64,000 bases of DNA, taken from NCBI GenBank assembly GCA_963741565.1, contig CAVUIK010000008.1, positions 248,001 through 312,000 of the forward strand. Direction: 5' to 3'. The notes below the pieces were generated by a model. It searched no databases. It saw nothing but the letters and a program-made list of their open reading frames with translations, and was not told the origin of the DNA. This document shows positions 24,550 through 32,164 of this stretch, one piece after another; the stretch's first letter is position 1; each line of letters begins with the position of its first letter. The position numbers were made by a program, and so were the translations under genes. The DNA comes from Ga0077555 sp963741565. GTDB taxonomy: Bacteria; Pseudomonadota; Alphaproteobacteria; Rhizobiales; Hyphomicrobiaceae.

Positions 24550-25443
24550 CTAGTCCCGCGTTTTCGGAAGCACAAACCCGGCGCCAGCCTCGACCACCTT
24601 CACCAGCTCGGTGATGTCCTTGTCACGCATGCCCTGATACATCGCGTGCTTGTACATGAGGCGCGCGGCCTGGCAGACCCACATCGGCACTCCGAGCCGC
24701 TCGCCCTGCTCGATCGCCAGATCGACATCCTTCGCGAGAATGTGCATCGGCGCGCCGAAGTCGAAACTGCGATTCAGCACGGAGATCGGGAATTTGGCGA
24801 TCGTCGCACTGTTGCGCCCGCTGCCGCGGTTGATCGCTTCCGTCATGACCTCGGGATCAAGCCCGCCCTTGGCACCCATCACATAGGCCTCGCAGGTTGC
24901 CGCCAACGCCACTGCCGACAGGATGTTGTTGGTGAGCTTAAGGACCTGCGCCATGCCGGGCTTGGGTCCTGCGACGACAACGGTGCCCCAGCGCGAGATG
25001 AAGGGGCGCACCTTCTCGATCAGCGCCGCATCGCCCGAGATCATCACCGAGAGCGTGCCGTCACGCGCGCCTGGTGGTCCGCCGCTGATCGGGCAATCGA
25101 GAAGCTGGATGCCTTTGACCTTGAGCGCGGCCTCGATTTCCTCGACCAGTGGCGTGCCGACCGTACAGGTATTGACCAGCAGACGCATCGCCTTGCCGTG
25201 AATTGCCCCGTCGGCGCCGAGCACCACCTCGCGCAGCGCTGGCAGCGTGGGGAGCGAGACGAAGGCCGTCTCACACCGATCGGCAACCTCGCGCGGGCTG
25301 GAAGCCGGGCGCGCCTGCCGCGCGGTCAACGGCGCCAGCGCCGCTTGCCGGATATCGTGCACGACCAGCTCCTCCCCGGCCCCCAGCAGCCGCTCTGCCA
25401 TGGGCAGCCCCATGTTGCCGACGCCGATGAAGCCGATAGCCAT
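24550..25443 (-). CDS. NAD(P)-dependent beta-hydroxyacid dehydrogenase (3-hydroxyisobutyrate dehydrogenase family)
   Basis: A 297-residue dehydrogenase with an N-terminal Rossmann domain (MAIGFIGVGNMGLPMAERL). CPISGGPPGARDGTL near residue 122 is the substrate-binding signature. The catalytic Lys lies in LKLTNNILSAVALAATCEA near 170. The C-terminal helical domain has the dimerisation features of the family. It oxidises a 3-hydroxy acid such as 3-hydroxyisobutyrate, tartronate semialdehyde or a related compound; the sequence does not settle which. The start at ATG 25443 gives the standard N-terminus. It is divergent from the MDR reductase gene. Confidence 0.88.
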   Translation of the reverse strand: MAIGFIGVGNMGLPMAERLLGAGEELVVHDIRQAALAPLTARQARPASSPREVADRCETAFVSLPTLPALREVVLGADGAIHGKAMRLLVNTCTVGTPLVEEIEAALKVKGIQLLDCPISGGPPGARDGTLSVMISGDAALIEKVRPFISRWGTVVVAGPKPGMAQVLKLTNNILSAVALAATCEAYVMGAKGGLDPEVMTEAINRGSGRNSATIAKFPISVLNRSFDFGAPMHILAKDVDLAIEQGERLGVPMWVCQAARLMYKHAMYQGMRDKDITELVKVVEAGAGFVLPKTRD

Positions 25444-25599
25444 TGTCTTGCTCCGCTGGTTGTTGGGGCTTGGGGTTCGCCGGGTCGCCGACACGGTAAC
25501 CACGCCGCCACGTTAGACCGGCGCGTTTCCCGATCGCAAGCTGGCCCTTGCCGCGCAATCGCGCTAGGACGATTTGATCATCGCCAGCCGGAGGATGCC

Positions 25600-26604
25600 A
25601 TGTCCAGCAACGTCCAGGTCACGCTTGCCCGCCGCCCGAAGCCTGGCCTCATCACCGCGGATTGCTTCACCCTGGCCGAGACCCCGATCCCTGAGCCGGG
25701 CCCCGGCGAGTTCCGCGTCAAGATCCACTACGTCTCGCTCGATCCCGCGATGCGCGGCTGGGTCAACGATACGCGCTCCTATATCCCGCCGGTCCAGATC
25801 GGCGAGGTCATGCGGTCCTATTCGTCCGGCATCGTGGAGGCCTCGCAGCATCCCGACTTCAAACCCGGCGATCCCGTGTCCGGTGTCTTCGGCGTGCAGC
25901 AGTACGCGATCTCGAACGGCAAGCGGGTGATCCGTGCCGATCTCGGTACGGCGCCGCTGGAACGATGGGTCGGTGGCCTCGGCATGCCCGGATGGACGGC
26001 CTATTTCGGTCTGCTCGAGGTCGGCCAACCCAAAGGCGGGGAAACCGTCGTCGTATCGGCCGCCTCCGGCGCCGTCGGCTCGATCGTCGGTCAGATCGCC
26101 AAGATCAAGGGGTGCCGCGCCGTCGGCATCGCGGGCGGCGCCGAGAAATGCCGCTACGTCAAACAGGAACTCGGCTTCGACCACTGCATCGACTACAAGG
26201 CCGGGTCGCTCGCGGAGCAGCTCAAAGCAGCTTGCCCGAACGGCATCGATGTGAACTTCGAGAACGTCGGTGGCGAGATCCTGGATACGATCCTGCCACA
26301 AATGAATGTGTTCGGTCGAATTGCTGTCTGCGGCCTGATCTCGGCCTACAACGCCACCGCGGCGCCGGATGGACCAAAGAACTTCCGCACCGTGTTGACC
26401 CAGCGCCTGCGCGTGCAGGGCCTGATTGTCTCGGACTGGGCCAATCGCATCCCCGAGGCAAGCGCCACGCTCGCGGGCTGGCACAAGGACGGACGCCTCA
26501 AGATCCGCGAAGATGTGCGCATGGGCGGCCTCGCAACATTCGTCGATACGTTGAACCTGCTCTATTCCGGCGGTAATAACGGCAAGCTCGTGCTGAAAGT
26601 CTGA
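25600..26604 (+). CDS. Zinc-independent MDR-family NADP-dependent oxidoreductase (prostaglandin/2-alkenal reductase-like)
   Basis: A 334-residue medium-chain reductase lacking the zinc ligands of alcohol dehydrogenases. Family pieces are YVSLDPAMRGWV near residues 45-56, GGLGMPGWTAYFGL near 125-138, SAASGAVGSIVGQIAKIKG near 152-170 for NADP binding, and NFENVGGEILD near 217. Relatives reduce alpha,beta-unsaturated aldehydes and ketones. The stop is two bases before the next start, so it is co-transcribed with the histidine phosphatase. Confidence 0.88.
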   Translation: MSSNVQVTLARRPKPGLITADCFTLAETPIPEPGPGEFRVKIHYVSLDPAMRGWVNDTRSYIPPVQIGEVMRSYSSGIVEASQHPDFKPGDPVSGVFGVQQYAISNGKRVIRADLGTAPLERWVGGLGMPGWTAYFGLLEVGQPKGGETVVVSAASGAVGSIVGQIAKIKGCRAVGIAGGAEKCRYVKQELGFDHCIDYKAGSLAEQLKAACPNGIDVNFENVGGEILDTILPQMNVFGRIAVCGLISAYNATAAPDGPKNFRTVLTQRLRVQGLIVSDWANRIPEASATLAGWHKDGRLKIREDVRMGGLATFVDTLNLLYSGGNNGKLVLKV

Positions 26605-26606
26605 CC

Positions 26607-27200
26607 ATGCTGAAACCCGGTGTGACGATCTATTTCATCCGGCACGGCGAGACCGACTGGAACGCGGTACAGCGCTATCAGGGGCAAACGGACATTCCCT
26701 TGAACGCCACAGGTCGTGGACAGGCTGCGCGCAATGGCCATGTCCTCGGCCAGCATCTGGGCACCGCTAAATCGAGCCTCGACTATGTGGCCAGCCCCCT
26801 CTCGCGGGCCAGCGAGACCATGCGCATCGCGCGCCAGGAAATGGGTCTCGCCCGCGACGGCTTCCGCACCGACGATCGTCTCATGGAGCAAAACTATGGG
26901 CACTGGGAAGGTCAGCTCTGGCAGGAGCTTCCGCACATCGATCCCGAGGGATTCGCGGCGCGCGAGCGCGACAAATGGGGCTGGCAGCCCAAAGGCGGGG
27001 AAAGCTACAAGATGCTGGCCGAGCGCGTTTCCGGCTGGCTCGCCGAGGTCGAGCGCGACACCGTTGTGGCGTCGCATGGCGCTTTGAGCCGGGCGCTGCG
27101 GAGCCTCGTCGTCGACATGCCGGTCCAACAGGTTGCCATGCTGGAGGTGCCGCAAGACAAGGTGATGGTTGTAAGACCCGGCAGCATTACCTGGATCTGA
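26607..27200 (+). CDS. Histidine phosphatase family protein
   Basis: A 197-residue phosphoglycerate-mutase-like protein. The catalytic motif FIRHGETDWN at residues 10-19 holds the phospho-accepting His and Arg. The second arginine/glutamate pocket includes ASPLSRASETM near 54 and MEQNYGHWEGQLW near 92, and the second His lies in VASHGALSRALR near 155. It should dephosphorylate a small phosphorylated metabolite. It begins two bases after the MDR reductase stop and is the last gene of that pair. Confidence 0.87.
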   Translation: MLKPGVTIYFIRHGETDWNAVQRYQGQTDIPLNATGRGQAARNGHVLGQHLGTAKSSLDYVASPLSRASETMRIARQEMGLARDGFRTDDRLMEQNYGHWEGQLWQELPHIDPEGFAARERDKWGWQPKGGESYKMLAERVSGWLAEVERDTVVASHGALSRALRSLVVDMPVQQVAMLEVPQDKVMVVRPGSITWI

Positions 27201-27246
27201 GAGACCGGGATCGGACCCAGCGGCATCGGAGCGAGCGCCATTCTTA

Positions 27247-27753
27247 TCAGTTGCGCGGCTTTCCTGCGCGTGTGCAGCGCTGCGTCTGGGCGTCGAGCTT
27301 GGTTCCGGGCGCACAGGAAACACCCGCCCCCAGCGACGATCGCGAGGAAGTATCCAGCGGTTTTGCCTTCTTGGGCAATCCGGCGGCAGGCAGCGGCGCA
27401 ACGATCTCGGTCGTCTTGACCCGGCGCGTACTAACGGCGGTGACATCCGCCGGAGCCGTCGGTGGCGCCATGCGGCGCACGGGCGGAACGAAGGCATCGA
27501 CCTTGCGCGCGGGCGGGTCAGCATCAACCGCTGGCGGCCCAGCCGCACTGGGCACGCCCGCCACCTGCGGCAGTTGCGGCGCTGATACGGCAGGCCTCTG
27601 CTGACTGGGCGCGGCTGGAACGGTAGGCGCCGCGGCCATCGTCCAGCCGGCGTTCTCGACGTCCATCGCCTTGCCGGAGACAACAAGCACTCCGGCCGAC
27701 ACGAACAGAGTCGCGTTGACGATCGTAGTTATAACACTGGTCTTCAAAGCCAT
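27247..27753 (-). CDS. Proline-rich hypothetical protein with N-terminal membrane anchor
   Basis: A 168-residue protein of no recognised family. It opens with a hydrophobic segment (ITTIVNATLFVSAGVLVVSG, residues 8-27), which should anchor it in the inner membrane or serve as a signal. The middle is Pro/Ala/Val-rich and disordered. The last 25 residues contain two cysteines in SCAPGTKLDAQTQRC. The Cys-x-x-Gly-x-Lys-x-Asp-Ala part resembles the C-terminus of the next upstream gene on the same strand (27954-28250). It is convergent with the histidine phosphatase gene. Its role is unknown. Confidence 0.6.
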   Translation of the reverse strand: MALKTSVITTIVNATLFVSAGVLVVSGKAMDVENAGWTMAAAPTVPAAPSQQRPAVSAPQLPQVAGVPSAAGPPAVDADPPARKVDAFVPPVRRMAPPTAPADVTAVSTRRVKTTEIVAPLPAAGLPKKAKPLDTSSRSSLGAGVSCAPGTKLDAQTQRCTRAGKPRN

Positions 27754-27848
27754 TTCGGACGCCTCACTCGAATTAAAATAGTCGAGATGCTCAAACAATC
27801 AAGATCTTAGTTAATCCACCAGGATCCGCTTGACCTGCGAAAAGTCAC

Positions 27849-27878
27849 AAAAACGGCCGGAGCAGCGGCGCTCCGGCC
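27849..27878 (-). terminator. rho-independent terminator after the Lys/Ala-rich protein gene
   Basis: A perfect nine-base stem (27855-27863 with 27870-27878) has a six-base loop. On the minus strand it is followed by GTTTTTG. It lies about 75 bases past the end of the gene at 27954. Confidence 0.8.
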
Positions 27879-27953
27879 TTCACAACGATGACAGGAATGC
27901 GTCGACTACCCGCCGGTGCTCAATCGGCACGCAGCCGTACATTCGAGCCGCCG

Positions 27954-28250
27954 TTAAGCCGCTTTCTTTGCAGCTTTTGTTGGCACCTTCGCCTTTTTAA
28001 CGCAGGCTCCGGCGGTAATGGTCGCGGTGGCATCCCACTTTTGACCGGCTTTGCACTTGGACTTGTACGCAACCTTATCGGCTTTCGCCGTTTTCGCGGG
28101 TTTTGCCGCCTTCTTCACCAGCACTTTCTTCGAAGCCGATGCCGAGGCCGTTGCCGGATCCTTGGACGGTTTCGTTGCTGCGCTGGCGGGAAGGGCCGCG
28201 GTCCCACATACGAACGCGATCGCGCCAAGCGCGAAGATGATTTTGCGCAT
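27954..28250 (-). CDS. Small exported Lys/Ala-rich hypothetical protein
   Basis: A 98-residue protein with a clear Sec signal peptide (MRKIIFALGAIAFVCGTAALPASA, cleavage near residue 24). The mature part is very rich in Lys and Ala (VKKAAKPAKTAKADK) and carries two cysteines in KCKAGQKWDATATITAGAC. It would be strongly basic in the periplasm. GGGAGAAG lies before ATG 28250 and a terminator follows, so it is transcribed alone. No family is recognised. The Cys motif resembles that of the neighbouring Pro-rich protein, hinting at common origin. Confidence 0.7.
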   Translation of the reverse strand: MRKIIFALGAIAFVCGTAALPASAATKPSKDPATASASASKKVLVKKAAKPAKTAKADKVAYKSKCKAGQKWDATATITAGACVKKAKVPTKAAKKAA

Positions 28251-28540
28251 GACTTCTCCCTGTTCGAGTTGCTGATCATAGGAATCACGCAGTACTGAAT
28301 CCTGTAGATAAGCTGTGCACACCGGGCTTGTCACGCAGTGCCTCAGGGCTTGACGCGCCCCCACGAATCGGGAGGCAACAGGGTCGGTGGTAAAATTGTT
28401 GCCAATCAGCAACTGCGTCCACAGGACCCGCATTTCAACAGTCGGCAGCCGATCGGCTTGCATGGGTTTCCGTTGCCGCGCACAAGGCGCTAGGATGGCG
28501 CCAGACAACGAAGACGCGCCGACGACGCCCAGGGTTGCCC

Positions 28541-29650
28541 ATGTCCTTCAATACATTCGGCCACATGTTCCGCATGACGACCTGGGGCGAAAGCCACGGG
28601 CCCGCGATCGGCTGCGTGGTCGACGGCTGTCCGCCGGGACTTGCGCTGCGCGCCGAAGACATCCAGTCCTTCCTGGATAAGCGCCGGCCTGGCCAATCCC
28701 GCTATACGACCCAGCGGCAGGAGCCTGATGCGGTGCGTATCTGCTCCGGGGTCTTCGAGGACCGGACGGGCACCCAGATCACCACTGGCACCCCCATCTC
28801 CCTGATCATCGATAACATCGACCAACGGTCCAAGGACTATGGCGACATCGCCGCAAAGTTCCGACCCGGCCATGCCGACTACACCTACATGGCCAAATAC
28901 GGCATTCGCGACTACCGCGGCGGCGGCCGGTCTTCGGCGCGCGAGACCGCAATGCGGGTCGCGGCCGGGGCTATCGCGCGCAAGGTGGTCGCGGGCATCA
29001 CGATCCGCGGCGCGCTGGTCCAGATTGGTCCGCTTGCGATCGACCGGAGCCGTTGGGACTGGGCGGAAATCGACACCAATCCGTTCTTCTGCCCCGACCC
29101 GCGCACAGCCGAAACCTGGGCGACCTATCTTGACGCCGTCCGCAAAGCAGGCTCGTCGGCGGGCGCCATTATCGAAGTTGTTGCGGAGGGCGTTCCGCCG
29201 GGCTTGGGCGCCCCGCTCTATGGCAAGCTCGATCAGGACATCGCCTCGGCCCTGATGAGCATCAATGCGGTCAAGGGCGTAGAAATCGGCGATGGGTTCG
29301 CGGCCGCCAGCCTTTCCGGCGAGGACAATGCCGACGAGATGCGGGCGGGCAACGATGGTCACCCGCTGTTCCTGTCAAACCATGCCGGCGGCATCCTCGG
29401 CGGCCTGTCGACGGGCCAGCCCATCGTCGCCAGGTTCGCCGTCAAGCCCACGTCGTCCATTCTGAAGCCCCGCCGCACGATCGACCTCGTCGGCCGCGAC
29501 ACTGAGATCGTCACCAAGGGCCGCCACGATCCCTGCGTCGGCATCCGCGCCGTGCCGGTCGGCGAAGCCATGCTGGCCATCGTCCTCGCCGATCATCTCC
29601 TGCGCCATCGCGCACAGATCGGTTCCAGTCCCAGCGGGAACCGGACCTGA
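28541..29650 (+). CDS. aroC: Chorismate synthase
   Basis: A 369-residue chorismate synthase, converting EPSP to chorismate with reduced FMN, the last common step of aromatic amino acid synthesis. It has all three family signatures: GESHGPAIGCVVDGCPPG near residues 15-32, KYGIRDYRGGGRSSARETA near 115-133, and the C-terminal HDPCVGIRAVPVGEAM near 329-344. ATG 28541 gives the standard MSFNTFGHMF start. It overlaps nothing and is followed after five bases by the DCC-family gene, suggesting co-transcription. Confidence 0.97.
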   Translation: MSFNTFGHMFRMTTWGESHGPAIGCVVDGCPPGLALRAEDIQSFLDKRRPGQSRYTTQRQEPDAVRICSGVFEDRTGTQITTGTPISLIIDNIDQRSKDYGDIAAKFRPGHADYTYMAKYGIRDYRGGGRSSARETAMRVAAGAIARKVVAGITIRGALVQIGPLAIDRSRWDWAEIDTNPFFCPDPRTAETWATYLDAVRKAGSSAGAIIEVVAEGVPPGLGAPLYGKLDQDIASALMSINAVKGVEIGDGFAAASLSGEDNADEMRAGNDGHPLFLSNHAGGILGGLSTGQPIVARFAVKPTSSILKPRRTIDLVGRDTEIVTKGRHDPCVGIRAVPVGEAMLAIVLADHLLRHRAQIGSSPSGNRT

Positions 29651-29655
29651 CGCGA

Positions 29656-30141
29656 ATGGCTGCAAACCCGCGCCTTGCCGATCGGCTGGCAGCCCACCCG
29701 CCTTACGCGTGGCGATCTGTCGCCGGGTTTCCGTCCTTTCCCGACGACCGGCCGCTGATCGTCTTCGACGGCGTTTGCGTGCTCTGCTCGGGCTTTGCGC
29801 GCTTCGTTGCCCGGCACGACCGGGACCGGCACTTTCGCTTCACCGCGGCCCAGTCGGAACTCGGCCAGGCGCTCTATCGGCACTACGATCTCGATCCCGT
29901 AAACTATGAGACCAACCTGCTGATAGCAGATGGCCGGGCCTCTGGCAAAATGGAGGCATTCGCTGGCATCATGGAGCGGCTTGGCGGAGTCTGGCGGCTG
30001 GCGCGCGCGGTCCTCTGTGTGCCCGCGCCGCTGCGGGACCGGCTCTACGATGCCATCGCCCGAAACCGCTACCGGTTGTTCGGCCGGCGCGCCATCTGCA
30101 TCCGTCCCGACGCCACCTGGCGCGAACGGGTCATCGACTGA
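29656..30141 (+). CDS. Thiol-disulfide oxidoreductase DCC family protein (DUF393)
   Basis: A 161-residue protein with the DCC signature: PLIVFDGVCVLCSGFARFV near residues 34-52, where a DxxCxxC motif sits on the first strand of a thioredoxin-like fold. The rest, with DLDPVNYETNLLI and a conserved RNRYRLFGRR segment near 138, follows the family pattern. It is presumed to exchange thiols, though the partner is not known. It begins five bases after the aroC stop and is followed by a HAD-dehalogenase gene after 22 bases. Confidence 0.85.
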   Translation: MAANPRLADRLAAHPPYAWRSVAGFPSFPDDRPLIVFDGVCVLCSGFARFVARHDRDRHFRFTAAQSELGQALYRHYDLDPVNYETNLLIADGRASGKMEAFAGIMERLGGVWRLARAVLCVPAPLRDRLYDAIARNRYRLFGRRAICIRPDATWRERVID

Positions 30142-30163
30142 GAGAGAGAGAACGAGCAGACGC

Positions 30164-30889
30164 ATGGCACCCAAGGATCAGGTCAAGGCCCTCGTATTCG
30201 ACGTGTTCGGCACCGTCGTCGATTGGCGGCAAAGCTGCATTCGCGAGCTGACCGCGTTCGGCAACGGGCGCGGCCTGCAACACGACTGGGCGCGCTTCGC
30301 CGACGACTGGCGCGGGCTCTACCAACCCTCGATGGAAGAAGTGCGCTCGGGCCGGCGGCCCTGGGTGATCCTGGATGATCTCCACCGCGACAGCCTGAAG
30401 CGTCTCCTTGAGCGCACCGGCATCCGAGGCCTCTCCGAGCACGAGATCGAGCACCTCAACACCATCTGGCATCGCCTCGATCCCTGGCCGGATTCGGTCG
30501 ACGGACTGTTACGCCTCAAGCGCCGCTACATCATCGGCACGCTGTCAAACGGCAATACCGGCCTGCTGACGCGCATGGCGAAACGCGCCGGCCTCCCTTG
30601 GGACGTCATCCTCGGCGCGGAACCGGCCCGCGCCTACAAGCCGATGCCCGAATGCTACCTGCGGAACGCCGCGCTGCTCAATCTCCAGCCGCACGAAATG
30701 ATGCTGGTTGCCGCCCACAACAATGACCTCGCCGCCGCGGCCAAGGCTGGTTACCGCACGGCTTTCGTTCTGCGTCGCAACGAGCATGGCGCCGGCCAGA
30801 CCGGCGATCTCGCCGCCGAACGGGACTGGGATGTGGTCACCGACAGCTTCATCGGCGTCGCCGAAGCCATGGGCTGCTCGCGCCGCTGA
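30164..30889 (+). CDS. Haloacid dehalogenase type II (HAD family)
   Basis: A 241-residue HAD-superfamily hydrolase of the L-2-haloacid dehalogenase type. Motif I is KALVFDVFGTVVDW near residues 8-21, with the nucleophile Asp. Motif II is TLSNGNT near 126. The motif III Lys is in RAYKPMPECYL near 158, and motif IV is VAAHNNDLAAAA near 183. It may hydrolyse 2-haloacids or a phosphate ester. Fluoroacetate-type dehalogenase is unrelated. It is the third gene of the aroC run. The longer upstream frame overlaps the DCC gene and was not used. Confidence 0.85.
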   Translation: MAPKDQVKALVFDVFGTVVDWRQSCIRELTAFGNGRGLQHDWARFADDWRGLYQPSMEEVRSGRRPWVILDDLHRDSLKRLLERTGIRGLSEHEIEHLNTIWHRLDPWPDSVDGLLRLKRRYIIGTLSNGNTGLLTRMAKRAGLPWDVILGAEPARAYKPMPECYLRNAALLNLQPHEMMLVAAHNNDLAAAAKAGYRTAFVLRRNEHGAGQTGDLAAERDWDVVTDSFIGVAEAMGCSRR

Positions 30890-31001
30890 GCGCTGCGCCA
30901 CCGGGCTTGGGCCTTGCGGCAGGCGCACCGCGGCTGGCGTGTGCCCAAGCGCCAGCCTATGGTGACCGCATCTATTTGATGCCATCATCTGCGGAGCGAC
31001 C

Positions 31002-31751
31002 ATGCCGAACGTCATCGATCTCAAAAACCGCATCGCCGTCGTGACCGGCGGCGCGCAAGGCATAGGTCGAGCCTCGACCGAGCGGTTCGTTGCCTCAGGC
31101 GCCAAGGTTGCCATCTGGGATTTCGACCTGAAGCTCGCCGAAAAGACCGCGAAAGAAATCGGCAGCGCGGTCAAAGCCTACGCCTGCGACGTCGGCGATC
31201 TGGCCTCGGTCGAGACCGCCCGCGATGCCACGCTCAAGGATTTCGGGCGCATCGACATCCTGCTGAACAATGCCGGTGTCGCCGGTGCCAACGCCACCAC
31301 GTGGGACACCAGCGTCGAGGAATGGCGCCGGGTCATGCGGATCAACCTCGATGGTCCCTTCATCTGCTGCAAAGCCGTCGTTCCCGGCATGATCAAGCAG
31401 GACTACGGGCGCATCGTGAACATCGCGTCGATCGCCGGCAAGGAAGGTAATCCCAATGCGGCGCACTATTCAGCATCGAAGGCCGGCGTGATCGCACTGA
31501 CGAAATCGCTGGCGAAGGAAGTGGCCAGCAAGAACATCTCGGTCAATGCGATCACGCCCGCTGCCGCCAAAACCGCAATCTTCGATCAGATCACGCAGGC
31601 CCACATCGACTTCATGCTGTCGAAGATCCCGCGCGGCCGGTTCGTGAAGGTCGAGGAAATCGCAGCCTTGATCGCGTTCGCGGCCTCCGAGGACTGCTCT
31701 TTCACGACCGGCTCGGTGCTCGATATCTCCGGCGGACGCGCCACCTACTGA
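31002..31751 (+). CDS. SDR family NAD(P)-dependent oxidoreductase (FabG-like)
   Basis: A 249-residue classical short-chain dehydrogenase. The cofactor motif is TGGAQGIGRAS near residues 14-24, and NNAG is near 89. The catalytic Ser-Tyr-Lys set lies in NIASIAGKEGNPNAAHYSASKAGV near 140-163, with YxxxK in YSASK. It ends with TGSVLDISGGRATY, the usual C-terminal strand. It will reduce or oxidise a carbonyl/alcohol; the substrate is not deducible. It stands alone, facing the end of pnp across a shared terminator. Confidence 0.9.
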   Translation: MPNVIDLKNRIAVVTGGAQGIGRASTERFVASGAKVAIWDFDLKLAEKTAKEIGSAVKAYACDVGDLASVETARDATLKDFGRIDILLNNAGVAGANATTWDTSVEEWRRVMRINLDGPFICCKAVVPGMIKQDYGRIVNIASIAGKEGNPNAAHYSASKAGVIALTKSLAKEVASKNISVNAITPAAAKTAIFDQITQAHIDFMLSKIPRGRFVKVEEIAALIAFAASEDCSFTTGSVLDISGGRATY

Positions 31752-31797
31752 GCGGCTTGCACCGGCAACGGGCAACGAGTGCGCGGCACAAATAAAA

Positions 31798-31823
31798 ACC
31801 GCCGGGAGATGTCTCCCGGCGGT
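31798..31823. terminator. bidirectional rho-independent terminator between the SDR gene and pnp
   Basis: A 10-12-base perfect stem (31798-31809 with 31812-31823) is flanked by A-tracts on the left and T-tracts on the right, so it can stop transcription from both sides. It lies 30 bases beyond base 31853, where the alternative frame of the PNPase tail ends. This fits 31853 being the original end of pnp. Confidence 0.85.
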
Positions 31824-31852
31824 CGATTTTTGCGTGCCGTCAGCGGCCGGGA

Positions 31853-32164
31853 TCAATCCCAATCGCGCTCGGGCCGGCGCTCCGGGCGGCGCTCACCGCC
31901 ACCACCTTCACGGCTGCCACCGTCTTTGCTTCCGCCACCTTCACGGCGTGGACCGCGATCGTCGCCGCGCCCGCGCCCGCCGCCTCGCGGCTCGCCACCG
32001 CGATCAGGTCCACGGTCTGGCCCACGATCTGGACCGCGGTCAGGTCCACGATCCGCGCGGAAATCGCCGCGATCACCGCGCGGCTCCGGGCGGTCCCGCG
32101 GCTCGCCACGGTCGCCACCACCGCGGAATTCCCGGTCGCCACGTGGCTCCGGACGATCCCGCGA
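31853..32164 (-). other. distal part of the PNPase Arg/Asp/Gly-rich tail, now out of frame
   Basis: On the minus strand, just after the pnp frame reads GDRGEF, the +1 frame continues RDRPEPRGDREF and then many PDRG and RGG repeats to a stop at 31853, ending RPERDWD. The in-frame version instead leaves the repeat pattern (AGSSGATWRPG...) and stops at 32073. Removing one G near 32160 restores a continuous GEFRDRPEP sequence. This segment therefore looks like the original C-terminus, cut off by a one-base insertion or a sequencing error. Confidence 0.65.

Noticed and set aside
24424..25599. A long leader fused in frame to the MDR reductase
   Set aside because: The leader runs opposite the dehydrogenase gene and lacks homology; ATG 25600 gives the family start.
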